DNA from: Cherax quadricarinatus
Taxonomy: Eukaryota > Arthropoda > Malacostraca > Decapoda > Parastacidae
Reading direction: 5' to 3'
Assembly (NCBI RefSeq): GCF_038502225.1
Contig: NC_091293.1
Location: forward strand, 3,912,658-3,976,657
Length of the DNA: 64,000 bases
The translations under genes and the position numbers were made by a program. Positions 42,445 to 57,686 of the stretch are shown one piece after another (positions within the stretch are counted from its first letter, which is position 1; each line of letters begins with the position of its first letter). The notes below the pieces were generated by a model. That model saw only the letters and a program-made list of their open reading frames with translations, was not told the DNA's origin and searched no databases.

Positions 42445-42600
42445 CAGGCAGAAATCAGACCTATGCAGATTCTATGCATTACATTTCTGCAGGCATGGAA
42501 TATCTAGAAAAACAAATGAAACGTGCAACTTTGACCACCCCAGAAAATGCCGTGCCCATATGACAAGAAAAGGTAACTTTCCTTCCTGTTAGCTTTTCCA
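42445..42600 (+). pseudogene. CCCH-LINE ORF1 zinc-finger remnant
   Basis: The frame reads DRQKSDLCRFYALHFCRHGI, SRKTNETCNFDHPRKCRAHM to a TAG at about 42598. Spacing C-x7-C-x11-C-x3-H is that of a CCCH RNA-binding finger. It is followed by a KC pair. It is not bounded by a clear start, and other frames over it are shadows. Confidence 0.65.
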
Positions 42601-42649
42601 CCCTGAAATGTGTAACTCTTCAGTTCAGAAAAGACAGTTCTATAAATAG

Positions 42650-44055
42650 CAAACATAGCCCCACTCAACAAAGGGGGCAGTAAAGCAATAGCAAAAAACG
42701 ACAGACCGACAGCGCTAACATCCCATATCATAAACTCTTTAAAAGGGTTCTAAGAAGCAAGATCGCCACTCAACTAGATACCCATCATTTACACAACCCA
42801 GGGCAACATGGGTTTATAGCAGGTCGCTCTTGCCTGTCTCAACTACTGGACCACTATGACATGGTCCTGAATGTTCTAGAAGACAAACAAAAGTCAGATG
42901 TAGTATACACAAGCTTTAAAAAGCCTGTGATAAGTGTGACCATGGTGTAATAGCGCACAAAATGCGTGATAGAGGAATAACAGGAAACGTTGGTAGATGG
43001 ATGTATAATTTCCTAACAAATAGAATATAAAGAGTAGCAATAAACAGAGTAAAGTCTGAGGCGGCTACAGTGAAAAGCTCTGTTCCACAAGGCACAGTAC
43101 TCGTTCCCATCTTGTTCCTCATCCTCATAACAGACATAGACAGTGATGTAAGCCACAGCATTGTGTCTTCCTTTGTATATGACACCCGAATTTGCATGAC
43201 AGTGTCCTCCATTGAAGACACTGCTAGACTCCAGGCGGACATCAACCAAATCTTTATATGGGCCGCAGAAAACAGTATGAAGTTCAATGATGAGAAATTT
43301 ATATTACTCCGATATGGAAAACGTGAGGAAATTAAAACTGTATCGGAGCATAAAACAAATTTCAACCACACAATAGAGCGTAAAACTAATGTAAAAGAAA
43401 TGAGGGTAATAATGTCAGAGTTTTTTTTTTTACTTTCAAAGACCACAACATTGTATCAATCTCATCTGCTAGAAAAATGACGGGATGAATAATGAGAACC
43501 TTCAAAACTAAGGATGCCATGCCTATGATGACACTCTTCAGGTCGCTTCTTCTATTTAGGCTGGAATATTGCTGCACACTAAGAGCACCTTTCAAGGCAG
43601 GTGAAATTGCTGACCTAGAAAATGTACAGAGAACCTTCAGGCACACATAACTGCTAGAAAACATTTCAGTTACTGTGAACGCTTGAATTTCCTAAACCTG
43701 TGCTCCTTCGAACGCAGACGGCAGAGACACATGATTATATTAGCTTGGAAAATTCTAGAGAGATTAGTATCAAACTTGCACATGAAAATCACTAACTGTA
43801 AAAGCAAAAGACTCGGCAGACGGTGCAACATCCCCCAATGAAAAGCAGGGGCGCTACTAGCACTATAGGAGACAACAAAATGAATGTCAGGCGCCCAAGA
43901 CTGTTCAACTGCCTCCCAGCATACATAATGGGGATTAGCAGTAGACCACTGGCTGTCATCAAGAAGGCTCTGGAAAGGCACCAAAAGTCAGTACCTGCAA
44001 GTCAGGATGTGGTTCGTATGTGGGGTTGCGTGCGGTCAACAGTAACAGCCTAGTT
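42650..44055 (+). pseudogene. CCCH-LINE reverse transcriptase remnant
   Basis: Pieces in several frames: LTSHIINSLKRVLRSKIATQ and NPGQHGFIAGRSCLSQLLDH (RT start), DVVYTSFKKPVI (motif A decayed from DFSKAFD), 43070-43480 SSVPQGTVLVPILFLILITD (motif B) and SSFVYDTRICMTVSS (motif C decayed to VYDT), AENSMKFNDEKFILLRYGK, then 43490-44055 with RLEYCCTLRAPFKAGEIADL and RRCNIPPMKSRGATSTIGDN. It is clearly inactive. Confidence 0.85.
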
Positions 44056-44139
44056 GATCAGGCCCTGATCCACAATAAGGCCTGGTCACAGACCGGGCCG
44101 CAGGACGTTGACCCCTGAAACCCTCTCCAGTATACCTAT

Positions 44140-44600
44140 TTCATAAATTTTGAAGATTTCTTCATCTATGAACTCTGGGCTACAAATACGTAAATCTCTC
44201 AAAAACATTGATGAGAAAACCGACAGCTTAATTCTTGATGTGAAGAAGAATAGTGTACATAGAAACAGTTATTTTTCCTGTAAATTTAAAATTTAAAATC
44301 GTTGTTACCTTTAATAATTAAAACATCTAGGAAAGGCAATGAGTTATTTTCTTCGAACTCAACAGCAAAAATTTATAGAATTAGCTATATTATTTAATTT
44401 AAGAAGAAAATGGTTTATATCTACATTCTTAGGCTTAAGACACAAAATATCATCAACATGTCTGTACCACTTACCTCTGTTAGGAAGAACTGTGTTAAAC
44501 AATCTTATTTCAAAAAATCCATGTATAAATTACTTAGAACGGGTGAAAGAGGATTTCCCATTGCCATACCATTTTTCATGACAATACAAGAATGTAGATA
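44140..44600 (-). mobile_element. PLE-2 fragment, inverted arm
   Basis: On the minus strand: SLPFLDVLIIKGNNDFKFKI, preceded by a region with GMAMGNPLSPVL-like decayed sequence (about 44590-44520) and an LRHVDDILCLKPKNVD-like motif C region (about 44470-44420). This is Penelope RT of a different family from PLE-1, AT-rich and decayed. It faces the plus-strand arm head-to-head at about 44600. Confidence 0.75.
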
Positions 44601-45520
44601 TAAGCCATTTCCTTGTTAAAATAAAGAGCTTAGCTTATTCTATAAATTTTGCTATTGAGTTCGAAGAAAATAACTCATTGCCTTTCCTAGATGTTTTAAT
44701 TATTAAAGGTAACAACGATTTTAAATTTAAAATTTACAGAAAACCAACAAATAACTGTTACTGTATACAGTATTATTCTTCATGTGAAGATTGAGTTAAA
44801 CTATCGGGTTTTCTCATCAATGTTTTTGAGAACTTTGTGTATTTGTAGTCCAGAGTTTATTGTTGAAGAATCTCCAAAATTTATGAAATAGCTAATGAAC
44901 TAAAATACCCAAGAAGTTTAATTGATAAATCCTTTAAAATTGTCAGAAATACTTTTTTACAATTCATAAAGGGACAACCAACCTTATTTAACTAAAAATA
45001 TGTTGGTTCTTCTTTACCATGAAAACTTCCTTAATATACCTTTCTTTGCTAATGAATTTTAATATCAAAGTTGTATTTAAAAATCTTGACACAATTAAAA
45101 ATCTTTTGATAAAAAATCCCTCCCAAATGTTAACGGGTGTATCTATAAGATTCCTTATTAGATATGTGATCAAATTTATTACGGTCAAACTGGTAAAAGT
45201 TTTGAACTTAGGTTAAAAAACATAAATATAATATTAGAACTGGACAGGATTCTAATGTTCTGTTTATTCATGTGAGAGATTTTAACAATCTAATTGATTT
45301 TAAAAATGTTGAGAAAGTTATATCAAGCAAGTCCATGGTCGACAGGAATATAATATAATATAATATAATATAATATAATATAATATAATATAATATATGT
45401 TTCATAAAAAGCAATTTTGAAAATAATATGAATATTTCTTTTGGTTGATATACACTGGATTCATTTATAATTCATAAAATTTGGGAAGAATTTAAGGTAC
45501 ATTACACAAATATTTGTGTA
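44601..45520 (+). mobile_element. PLE-2 fragment, plus arm (RT end, GIY-YIG, C-terminus)
   Basis: Frames with stops read SLPFLDVLIIKGNNDFKFKI then YRKPTNN, and after decayed sequence VYRIPYYICDQIYYGQTG-like residues at about 45130-45190 (GIY-YIG), LRLKKHKYNIRTGQDSNVLF and IHVRDFNNLIDFKNVEKVIS. It is interrupted by an AATAT microsatellite, then ends SFENNMNISFG-like to about 45520. A stretch of more than 100 bases (44640-44760) is the inverted complement of 44270-44390. Confidence 0.75.
45348..45397 (+). repeat. (AATAT)n microsatellite
   Basis: About ten TAATA units within the PLE-2 C-terminal coding region (after DRNII), so it grew inside the element. Confidence 0.9.
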
Positions 45521-45611
45521 GAATAAAAGTCAGGTGTTGTTGTGGGTGGCAGTGAGGTGTAGTCTCGTGCTTACATGCCTTCCTGTTAGCCTTTTATTTT
45601 TATAGTTCCTT

Positions 45612-45675
45612 GATAATGTGGGAAGTCACGAAAGCGCTTGGAATTTCATTATTTTTTCACAGTAGTTGTTCTCCA
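45612..45675 (+). repeat. Dispersed short repeat S (AGTCACGAAAGCGCTTGGAA)
   Basis: Related copies are at 58970-59063 (minus, the longest) and 61499-61543 (plus). All include GCGCTTGGAATTTC and a GGTTGTTTTGCAT-like end. The other two copies end at (TA)n. Confidence 0.75.
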
Positions 45676-46245
45676 TATATTATTTACTTTTGTAAACACA
45701 TCGGCCATCTCCCACCAAGACAGGGTGGACCGAAAAATGAAAACTTTCATCATTCACTCCATCACTGTCTTGCCACAGGCGCGCTTACACTACAGTTACA
45801 AAACTGCAACATTAACACTCCTCCTTCAGAGTGCAGACACTGTACTTCCCATCTCCAGGACTCAAGTCCGGCCTGCCGGTTTCCCTGAATCCCTTTATAA
45901 ATGTTACCTTACTCACACTCCAACAGCACGTCAAGTCCTAAAACCCATTTGTCTCCACTCGCTCCTATCCAACACGCTCACGCATGCTTGCTGGAAGTCC
46001 AAGCAACCCGCACGAAAAACCTCCTTTACCCCCTCCCTCCAACCTTTCCTAGGCGGACCCCGACCCCGCCTTCCTCCACTACATATATATACATTCTCGA
46101 AGTCATTCAGTTTTGTTACTTCCTCCTTATATGTCCAAACTATCTCAACAACCCTCCTCAGCCCTCTGGATAATAAATTTGGTAATCCCGCACCTTCTCC
46201 TAATTTCTAAACTACGAATTTTCTGTATTACATTCACACCACACA
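45676..46245 (+). repeat. Dispersed repeat with a CACATCGGCCATCTCCCACC head
   Basis: About 550 bases without a believable gene (frames here are Pro/Thr/Ser-rich). Its first 45 bases match the head of the repeat at 58305-58765 (CACACCGGCCGTATCCCACC ... CAGGGTGG), while the bodies differ. I believe this kind of repeat is common in decapod transcripts, but this is memory only. Confidence 0.6.
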
Positions 46246-46261
46246 TTGCCACGCGCGCGCG

Positions 46262-46263
<2 letters not shown>

Positions 46264-46354
<91 letters not shown>
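46264..46354 (+). repeat. (CA)n, about 90 bp
   Basis: CA dinucleotides after a short (GC)n (46252-46262), directly before the 5' truncation of a CR1-CA copy. Confidence 0.92.
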
Positions 46355-47162
<808 letters not shown>

Positions 47163-47847
47163 CAAGGAAAAAGATCTTGGGGTGAGTATAACACCAGGCA
47201 CATCTCCAGAGGGGCACATCAACCAAATAACTGCTGCAGCATATGGGGGCCTAGCAAACCTAAGAACAGCATTCCGACATCTTAATAAGCAATCGTTCAG
47301 GACTCTGTACATTGTGTACGTCAGGCCCATATTGGAGTATGCGGCATCAATTTGGAACCTACACCTAGCCAAGTACGTAAAGAAACTAGGGAAAGTGCAA
47401 AGGTTTGCAACAAGACTAGTCCCAGAGCTAAGGGGTATGTCCTACGAAGAGAGGTTAAGGGAAATCAACCTGACGACACTGGAGGACAAGAGAGATAGGG
47501 ACGACATGATAACGACATATAAAATACTGAGATGAATTGACAAGGTGGACAAAGACAGGATGTTCCAGAGATTGGACACAGTAACAAGGGGACACAGTTG
47601 GAAGTTGAAGACACAGATGAATCACAGGGATGTTAGGAAGTATTTCTTCAGTCACAGAGTAGTCAGTAAGTGGAATAGTTTGGGAAGCGATGTAGTGGAG
47701 GCAGGATCCATACATAGCTTTAAGCAGAGGTATGATAAAGCTCACGGCTCAGGGAGAGTGACCTAGTAGCGATCAGTGAAGAGGCGGGGCCAGGAGCTCG
47801 GACTCGACCCCCGCAACCTCAACTAGGTGAGTACAACTAGGTGAGTA
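47163..47847 (+). mobile_element. CR1-CA LINE, 5'-truncated plus-strand copy I
   Basis: It starts in KEKDLGVSITPGTSPEGHIN and runs to the ORF2 stop at about 47766, with a stop near 47533 (ILR*). The 3' end has two tandem tail motifs (ACTAGGTGAGTACA). (CA)n lies on both sides. Confidence 0.88.
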
Positions 47848-47870
47848 CACACACACACACATACACACAT

Positions 47871-47967
<97 letters not shown>
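47848..47967 (+). repeat. (CA)n, about 120 bp
   Basis: Tail of copy I, leading to the start of copy J. Confidence 0.92.
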
Positions 47968-47969
<2 letters not shown>

Positions 47970-48204
47970 TGGAAGATGAAGACACAGATTAGTCAGAGAG
48001 ATATTAGGAAGCATTTCTTCAGTCATAGAGTTGTCAGGCAGTGGAATAGCCTAGAAAGTGATGTAGTGGAGACAGGAACCATACATAGTTTTAAGACGAG
48101 GTATGATAGGGCTCATGGAGCAGGGAGAGAGAGGACCCAGTAGCAACCGTTGAAGAGGCGGGGCCAGGAGCTAGGACTCGACCCCTGCAACCACAAATAG
48201 GTGA
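47968..48204 (+). mobile_element. CR1-CA LINE, plus-strand copy J (last 60 codons and 3' end)
   Basis: It starts at NWKMKTQISQRDIRKHFFSH and ends ACAAATAGGTGAGTACAC with (CA)n at 48205-48264. (CA)n lies on both sides. Confidence 0.88.
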
Positions 48205-48217
48205 GTACACAGACACA

Positions 48218-48269
<52 letters not shown>

Positions 48270-48271
48270 TA

Positions 48272-48298
48272 TATGTCGTGCCGAATATGTAAAACTGG
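48272..48298 (+). mobile_element. TIR element T, copy 1, left end (split by an LTR retrotransposon)
   Basis: TATGTCGTGCCGAATATGTA then AAACTGG matches the left end of the complete copy at 61631-62024. The remainder of this copy is at 50992-51360, after the LTR retrotransposon. Confidence 0.9.
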
Positions 48299-48614
48299 TG
48301 TAGACAGCCTGTACTGTCTGCACAGACAGCCCATGCTGTCTGCCAGCTTAGTTCATATTTTGCGCCATGCTGGTGCTGCCACCTATAGGCCTTGCCACTT
48401 CAGTATGCCCAGACTTGCCTCACACTCACTCACACAGCGGCCTAGCAGCAAGACACAAGGCCTCCCAGCTCTCTCTCATGGGATTGCCCTGCCCGGGCCA
48501 TGGGCTCAAACACACTAGCCTGTGTACCCACCACTACTTAACAATAAAGTAAGAAGCCTCCGAAGACGTATCTTTATCCACCCGTTTGCAGCACCTACCA
48601 AATAAGCCCATTAA
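48299..48614 (+). repeat. 5' LTR
   Basis: Starts TGTAGACAGCCTGTACTGTC and contains the AATAAA signal at 48544-48549. It ends about CCCATTAA. It differs from the 3' LTR by substitutions and small indels (316 against 328 bases), so the insertion is not very recent. Confidence 0.9.
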
Positions 48615-48616
48615 AA

Positions 48617-48628
48617 TGGTACCAGCGG
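48617..48628 (+). promoter_or_regulatory. Primer binding site (tRNA 3'-end complement)
   Basis: TGGTACCAGCGG, starting with the TGG that pairs with a tRNA CCA end, two bases after the LTR. The matching tRNA was not identified. Confidence 0.75.
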
Positions 48629-49313
48629 TGGTCACGGCAGTTGTGTTTGCCCTGATAGAGGAAGGAAGAGGGATGAAGTCTTCTTCACTTCATCTTCCCA
48701 TACAAGAAGCATCCGTCTCTCAATGAGTTATCCTGATGTCGTGTCTGCACGTTTGCGCATCCAGACACAGGTACAAGCAGGATCCAGCCGAAATTTGCCG
48801 AATTTCTTCGAGAATTGTAAGTGGCGTCCAAGTGACCCCACGCCACAGCGTCCCATGCTGTTTCTCAAGTCACGTGTTCAGCGTCACTTGTATGTTGCTG
48901 TTGTTGTTCAGCTCAGCACAGCTGTTTCAGCAAGCCAGAGGTGAGTTTTGTGGTGATTTCTGCATCCAGTGTGAGCTTCTCCACGTGTTTGTGGGTGGAG
49001 GAGGAGGAGGAATGGCCAGATGCTCCCCTGCCATACACTCACCCACGCTCCTCGCCACCACACTACCATACACTCACCACTGCCCACTCCCTCTGCTGTG
49101 TTTTCTGCTGTTTTTCATGTGATTCATTGCCAGAGCAGTGTATCCGAGTGCCCGAGGCCACTCGAAGCTACGTGGATCAGCATGCCACGTAGATCACGAC
49201 ACCACGTGGATCACGACGCCACGTGGGTGTGGGCGATGTCACATAGACCTACGAGCTACTTGAGTTACCAGATGTCCCAGGCCACATGCTGTGGTCTGCT
49301 GCCCACATCACAT

Positions 49314-49484
49314 TGACGTCACCCACGATGCTGCCCGACTTCATGACGTCACGATGTCTGCCTGACGTCACCTCGAGATGTCTGCTGACGTCACCTCGAG
49401 ATGCCTGCTGACGTCACCTCGAGATGTCTGTTGAGTCACCTCGAGATGTCTGCTGACGTCACCTCGAGATGTCTGCTGACGTCA
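49314..49484 (+). promoter_or_regulatory. Cluster of seven TGACGTCA (CRE-like) palindromes in a 23-bp tandem array
   Basis: TGACGTCA occurs at 49314, 49344, 49363, 49386, 49409, 49454 and 49477, mostly in units of TGACGTCACCTCGAGATGTC plus TGC. One unit has TGAGTCA instead (AP-1-like, at about 49432). TGACGTCA is the consensus site of CREB/ATF factors. The array lies in the internal part of the LTR element. A regulatory role is inferred from motif density only. Confidence 0.75.
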
Positions 49485-50663
49485 TCACGCCTGACATCAC
49501 ATGATGTCACATCGAGTTTTTCTAGTAATTGTTTTAATATTGTCGAGAAGATTGAGAGAAGATATATGTCGTGTTAATTAATTCCTCTCAGTCAGTGTTC
49601 CCACATTTTAGTATATGTCTTAGTGTCAGTTTTACGCACAGAAAAGCATCATTTGCTAGTTTAAGCCATGTTGTACCGAGGTGTGTAAAGTTTCCATGTG
49701 TCCAGTGAGGTCTGAGCCAGACCTGAGTAGCACCACTGTGCTAAGTCACCCGTGTGACCAGTACGTTTGACAGCTGATGTCAAGACAGCTCCGAGTGACC
49801 GAGCCCTCTTGTACAGAAAGCTTTTATGCTCGTCGCTCGTGTTGTTCTGCAGAATCGTACCTGCTACGATTCCCATCGAGATTTGTTTCACTTCACCTCC
49901 AGACCGTCAGAGTGCAGTTATATGTAGAGAAACAAGTCTGGGGACGCTTAGACTAATCTCTGCTATAACTCCAACTGCCGATTGATACTCGCCAAGCCGC
50001 AGTTAGCCCTGTCGGCAGGCGCTGTGTCAGCCTCGTGTCACAAGCTTCAGTGAGCAGCCTGCACAAAGAAGATGTCACTTTGACTGCCAGCTCTCTCACT
50101 GCAGTCTGGTGTATGATGTTACGACTCCCAGATGTTTCGCCCAGTCGTCTCTGCCACGACTCTCTCCACAACTCGCTCCACGCTCGCCAGCAGTGACAGC
50201 CCAGCGACAGTACCAGTCGAGAAGTGTCCTCCTGAGTCGCTTGCCAGAAGTCCTGCCCAGTTGCCGAGTTTTGTCGACGCCTCACTCGAGGGCACCAGCA
50301 TGTCGTGCCCCAGGTTGAGTGAAACCTGCAGCGACTCCTAGGATGACTGCTTCACTGTTCCAGAGGAGACCGTAACCTGTTACGTCACAGCTCAGCTGCA
50401 GCGATGTCTCCCGTGTTGCAGTATGTCCAGATGCAGGAAGGCGTGCAGTGATGCCCTTCGACGCTCATTGCCTATGACCACGATGTTTAGCACACCCCAC
50501 ATGTTTTTTTCTTCCCTCCCTGTAGGAAGTTTTTTTCATGTTCATATGTATACATATGTTTTTATTTTGTGTTCTGTGCCCTGTTCCTACGAGAGAGAGA
50601 CCGAGTTTCTTTTACCACCAGTATTGTCGCGTCGGGACGACGCGCGGTAGGTCTCCGAGCATA

Positions 50664-50991
50664 TGTAGACAGCCTGTACTGTCTGCACAGACAGCCCACG
50701 CTGTCTGCCAGCTTAGTTCATATTTCGCGCCACTCAGGTGCTGCCCTCTGTAGCCAGGCCTCTCGGTAGGTACGCCAGCCTGCCGGCCCATGCCTCCGCC
50801 TCACTCACACAGTGGCCTAGCAGGAAGACACAAGGCCTCCCAGCTCTCTCTCGTGGCATGTCCCTGCCCGGGCCATGGGCTCAAACACACAAGCCTGTGT
50901 ACCCACCACGACATTAACAATAAACGAAGAAGCCTCCGAAGACGTTTATCATTTATCCACCCGCTACCAGAACACCAAACAAGCCCGTTAT
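50664..50991 (+). repeat. 3' LTR
   Basis: Starts TGTAGACAGCCTGTACTGTC, has AATAAA at 50919-50924 and ends CCCGTTAT before the ACTGG target duplication. No clear polypurine tract precedes it (TAGGTCTCCGAGCATA). Confidence 0.9.
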
Positions 50992-51640
<649 letters not shown>

Positions 51641-51850
51641 CTTGCAAACGTATACATACGTTTGCATGTAACGATTATATGCAAATAAATGTTGATATCT
51701 AATGCAGATTTTTATGCCTATATACATATTGTCAAAAAAAAAAAATATTTGTGCCAACAAATACACAATAAATTAATATGCGAGTACATTCTCAGGCAAA
51801 AGGTCGTAACACGTATATAAAAGCATATGTGTGCGTGTGTGTGTGTGTGT

Positions 51851-53237
51851 ACTCACCTATTGTACTCACCTATTTGTGGTTGCAGGGGTCGAGACATAGC
51901 TCCTGACCCCACCTCTTCACTGACCGCTACTAGGTCCTCTCTCCCCCTGCTCCATGAGCTTTATCATACATCGTCTTAAAACTATGTATGGTTCCTGCCT
52001 CCACTACATCACTTCCCTGACTGTTCTACTTCCTGACAACTCTGTGACAAGAAATGCTTCCTAACTTATCTTTGACTCATCTGAGTCTTCAACTTCCAAT
52101 TGTGGCCTAGTGTTTATGTGTCCCATCTCTGGAACATCCTCTCTTTGTCCACCTAGTCAATTCCTCGCAGTATTTTTTATGCAGTTATTGTCTCCCTAAC
52201 CCTCATATTCTCCAGTGTCGTCAGACCGATTTCACTTAACCTTTCTTCGTAGGACATTTCCCTTAGCTCTGGAACTAGCCTTGTTGCAAACCTTTACACT
52301 TTCTCTAATTTCTTGATGTGCTTGACCAGGTGTGGGTTCCATACTCGTGCTGCATACTCCAGTATGGGCCTGACTTACAAGATGTACAGAATCTTGAGCG
52401 ATTCCTTACTGAGGTATCGGAACGCTATTCTCAGGTTTGCCAGGCGCCCATATGCCGCACCAGTTATCTCGTTAATGTGTGCTCCCGGCGTCGTGCTCGG
52501 TATTTTACTCACCGCTAGATGTTTCTCCTTGAATGAGGTTTGCAGTCTTTGGCTACTTAGCCTATACTCTCTCTGCGGTCTTCTTTGCGCTTTCTCGATC
52601 TTCATGACTTTGCATTTGGCGGGGTTAAACTCTAGGAGCCACTTGCTGGACCACACGTCCAGCCTGTCCAGGTTTCTTTGTAGACCTGTCTGATGAGCAT
52701 TTGATTTAATTCTCCTCATTAACTTCATATCATCTGCAAACAGGGGCACTTCTCATTCTATCCCTTCCATCATGTCATTCACATATACCAAGAATAGCAG
52801 TGGTCCCAGGACTGGCCCCTGTGGGACCCCGCTCGTCACAGGCGCCCACTGTAATACCTCATCACGTACCATGACTCGCTGTTGCCTCTCTGTTATTTAT
52901 TCTCTGACCCACTGCAGAGCCCTTCCTGTTATACATGCCAGACTCTCTACCTCCTGTACTAATTTCTTGTGAGGAACTGTATCGAAGGCCTTTTTGCCGT
53001 CCAAAAAGATGCAATCAACCCACCCCTCCCTCTCAGGTCTTACTTCAGTTACCCTCTCATAAAACTCCAGTAGGTTTGTGACACGAGATTTGCCTTCCAT
53101 GAATCCGCGCTGGCTGTCGTTTACAATCTTGTTTCGTTCCAGGCGCTCCACCACTCTCCTCCTGATCATTTTCTCCACGATTTTGCATGCTATACACGTC
53201 AGTGACACTGGTCTATAGTTTAGTGCTTCGTTTCTGA
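51851..53237 (-). mobile_element. CR1-CA LINE copy K, interrupted by a CR1-EST relative
   Basis: The 3' end has two tail motifs (ACTCACCTATTGT, ACTCACCTATTTGT). The body has the RT C-terminal half (52749-52375: LFADDMKLMRRIK, LEFNPAKCKVMKIE) and motif A (53307-52897 frame: IFLDGKKAFDTVPHKKLVQE). At 53237 (TTTAGTGCTTCGTTTCTG) the copy stops, and its next bases (TTAAAAATGGGGACTACAT) are found at 55165-55184, beyond the nested element. Confidence 0.87.
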
Positions 53238-55164
53238 TCAGCTTAAAAGAGAAGTAAGAAAGGAGATTAGAAAGGCTAAACGTGACTATGAGTTGCTGAT
53301 AAGGCAAAGACTAATCCAAAGGGGTTCTTTTAAGTGTATAGGACGAAGGTGAAGGAAAAAGTAGGACCTCTGAAAATTGGGAATGGACAGCTGACGGATA
53401 ACGAACTGGAAATGTGTTCCTTATTTAATGACTATTTTTTGTCAGTTTTTACATAGGAAGACATAAAGGAGATCCCAGAAATTGAAGATAATTCAGTTCC
53501 TGATGAATTCAAATTAACTAATATTACTGTCACGAGGGACATGGTTATCAAACAGATAGACAAACTGAAGTAAAATAAGTCCCCGGGACCCGACGAGTTG
53601 TTTTCCAGGGTACTTAAAGAATGCAAGATGGAGCTTATTCAGCCATTAACGAGTGTGTTTAATTCGTCCATCCTTACTGGTGTTGTGCCAGAGATGTGGA
53701 AGATAGCTAATGTGGTTTCTATATTCAAATCAGGGGATAAGTCCATTCCTTCAAATTACCGTCCAATTATCCTGACATCTATAGTAGGCAAATTATTAGA
53801 ATCAATTATAGCTGACATTATTAGAATTCACCTTGAAGAGCATAATTTGATTAATGAATCTCAGCATGAGTACACGAGAGGTCGTTCCTGCCTGACAAAT
53901 TTACTAACGTTCTTCAATAGAGCATTTGAGACAGTAGACTGATAAAGAATATGATATTGTTTATTTGGATTTTAGTAAACCCTTCGACAGAGTACCTCAC
54001 ATGAGACTCTTAAGAAAAGTGGCAGCTCATGGTATAGGAGGTAAAGTTCTACCATGGATAGAGGCATGGCTTAGCAACAGAAAGCAGAGAGTTTCCATTA
54101 ATGGCGTCAAATCTAAATAGGGATTAGTCACTAGTGGTGTTACACAAGAATCAGTTTTGGGCCCTCTTTTGTTCATAATTTATATTAATGACCTTCATGA
54201 AGGAATTACAAGTGACATGAGCAAATTTGTTAATGATACAAAGATAGGCTGTATGATTCATTCTGAGGAGGATTCCAAAGAACTCCAGGAGGATTTGGAC
54301 AAATTAAGGTATTGGTCTGAAAAATGGCAGATGAAGTTCAGTGTGGACAAGTGTAAAGTAATAGTCCTTGGGAATAAAAATAACCCTCGAAGCAATAAAC
54401 TAGGTGAAGTAGAACTTGATCAAACAGAATGTGAAAAAGACTTGGGAGTCATGGTAAGTAGAAATCTAAAGCCAAGACATCAGTGCCTAAGTATGTGCAA
54501 CAAGGCCAACAGATTACTAGAATTTATTTCAAGAAGTACAAGTAACAGAAGTCCGAAAGTTATTTTACAGCTCTATACATCACTAGTGAGGTTTCATTTA
54601 GATTATGCTGCTCAGTTTTGGTCTCCTTACTTCAGGATGGATATACACTCACTGGAGAACATACAGAGAAGAATGACTAAAATGATTTACTGTGTAAGGA
54701 ATCTCCCATATGAAGATAGGCTTAAAGCCTTAAATCTCCACTCTCTGGAGTGACGTAGAATGAGGGGAGATATCACTGAAGTGTATAAGTGGATGACGGG
54801 CATAAACAAAGGTGATATTAATAAAGTACTGAGGGTGTCGAACCAGTGAGAACCAGAAATAATAGATATAAGTTGGATAAATTTAGATTTAGAAAGGACA
54901 GGGGTAAGTACTGGTTTTCTAACAGAGTTGTTGATGCGTGGAACAGTCTTCCCAGTGGGGTGATAGAGGCTAGGACCTTGGGTAGCTATAAGAAGAGACT
55001 GGACAAATATATGAGTGGGAGGGGCTGGGTTTGATTGGTATCATTGGGTACAGGAGGATATTCTTGGGAAGTTTTGAGTAGGGATCGTTTTGATAAGGAC
55101 CTGCCTTGTATGGGCCAGTAGGCCGTCCGCAGTGTTCCTCCATTCTTGTGTTTTTATGTTCTTA
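53238..55164 (+). mobile_element. CR1-EST-related LINE, 5'-truncated, nested in copy K
   Basis: It starts in the linker (LKREVRKEIRKAKRDYELL-like), has the whole RT region, and ends with GGGCCAGTAGGCC ... TTTTTATGTTCTTA, the 3' end of the CR1-EST group. The protein differs clearly from CR1-EST copy 2, so it is a sister family. Insertion in opposite orientation into copy K is shown by the flanks. Confidence 0.87.
53500..55034 (+). pseudogene. CR1-EST-related RT, decayed
   Basis: Frames: 53598-53942 (FSRVLKECKMELIQPLTSVF, ANVVSIFKSGDKSIPSNYRP, INESQHEYTRGRSCLTNLLT); then a shift at 53940 with VYLDFSKPFDRVPHMRLLRK (motif A) and a stop at 54117; 54157-54753 with GPLLFIIYINDLHEGITSDM, SKFVNDTKIG (FADD decayed to FVND), LDYAAQFWSPYFRMDIHSLE; and 54846-55034 with FRFRKDRGKYWFSNRVVDAW. 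Loss of the motif C Asp, stops and shifts make it inactive. Confidence 0.87.
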
Positions 55165-55188
55165 AAAATGGGGACTACATTTTTGTTA

Positions 55189-57355
<2,167 letters not shown>

Positions 57356-57358
57356 CAT

Positions 57359-57407
<49 letters not shown>

Positions 57408-57489
57408 TGTGTCTTGGTATGTGTGTGTGTGTGTATGTATGTATGTGTTGGTATGTGTGTGTGCGTGTGTGTGTGTGCGTGTGTATGTG

Positions 57490-57539
<50 letters not shown>

Positions 57540-57558
57540 CGTGTGTGTGTGCATGTGC

Positions 57559-57621
<63 letters not shown>

Positions 57622-57644
57622 CGTGTGTGTGTGTGCGTGTGTGT

Positions 57645-57686
<42 letters not shown>

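Larger units (their letters stand above)
42301..44125 (+). mobile_element. CCCH-LINE: decayed non-LTR element with CCCH-finger ORF1
   Basis: An ORF1 piece with a CCCH finger (42445-42600), then RT pieces (42650-44055) without a recognisable endonuclease between, so an internal deletion is likely. The 3' end is GTTGATCAGGCCCTGATCC ... GGCCTGGTCACAGACCGGGC ... GACGTTGACCCCTGAAACCC (44053-44125). A better preserved middle segment of the same family is at 60701-61498. Confidence 0.8.
48299..50991 (+). mobile_element. Non-autonomous LTR retrotransposon (2.69 kb)
   Basis: Two direct LTRs (48299-48614 and 50664-50991), a primer-binding-site-like TGGTACCAGCGG two bases after the first LTR, and a direct duplication ACTGG at 48294-48298 and 50992-50996. 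The internal 2.05 kb has no frame with gag, protease, RT or integrase similarity, so it would depend on another element (TRIM/LARD-like). It is inserted in TIR element T, which gives the empty site (AAACTGGTCAGTTAGC at 61650). Confidence 0.9.

Noticed and set aside
45676..46245. 190-residue frame at 45638-46210
   Set aside because: It starts in repeat S and covers a dispersed repeat. Thr/Ser/Pro-rich composition with no recognisable domain, and frames open in parallel.
49170..49240. A second enhancer array of CACGTG E-boxes
   Set aside because: Only two or three perfect sites among imperfect repeats. Mentioned within the LTR finding but too weak to stand alone.
48723..50650. Short frames inside the LTR element as possible gag remnants
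   Set aside because: None exceeds about 130 residues and none shows a zinc knuckle, protease, RT or integrase motif.
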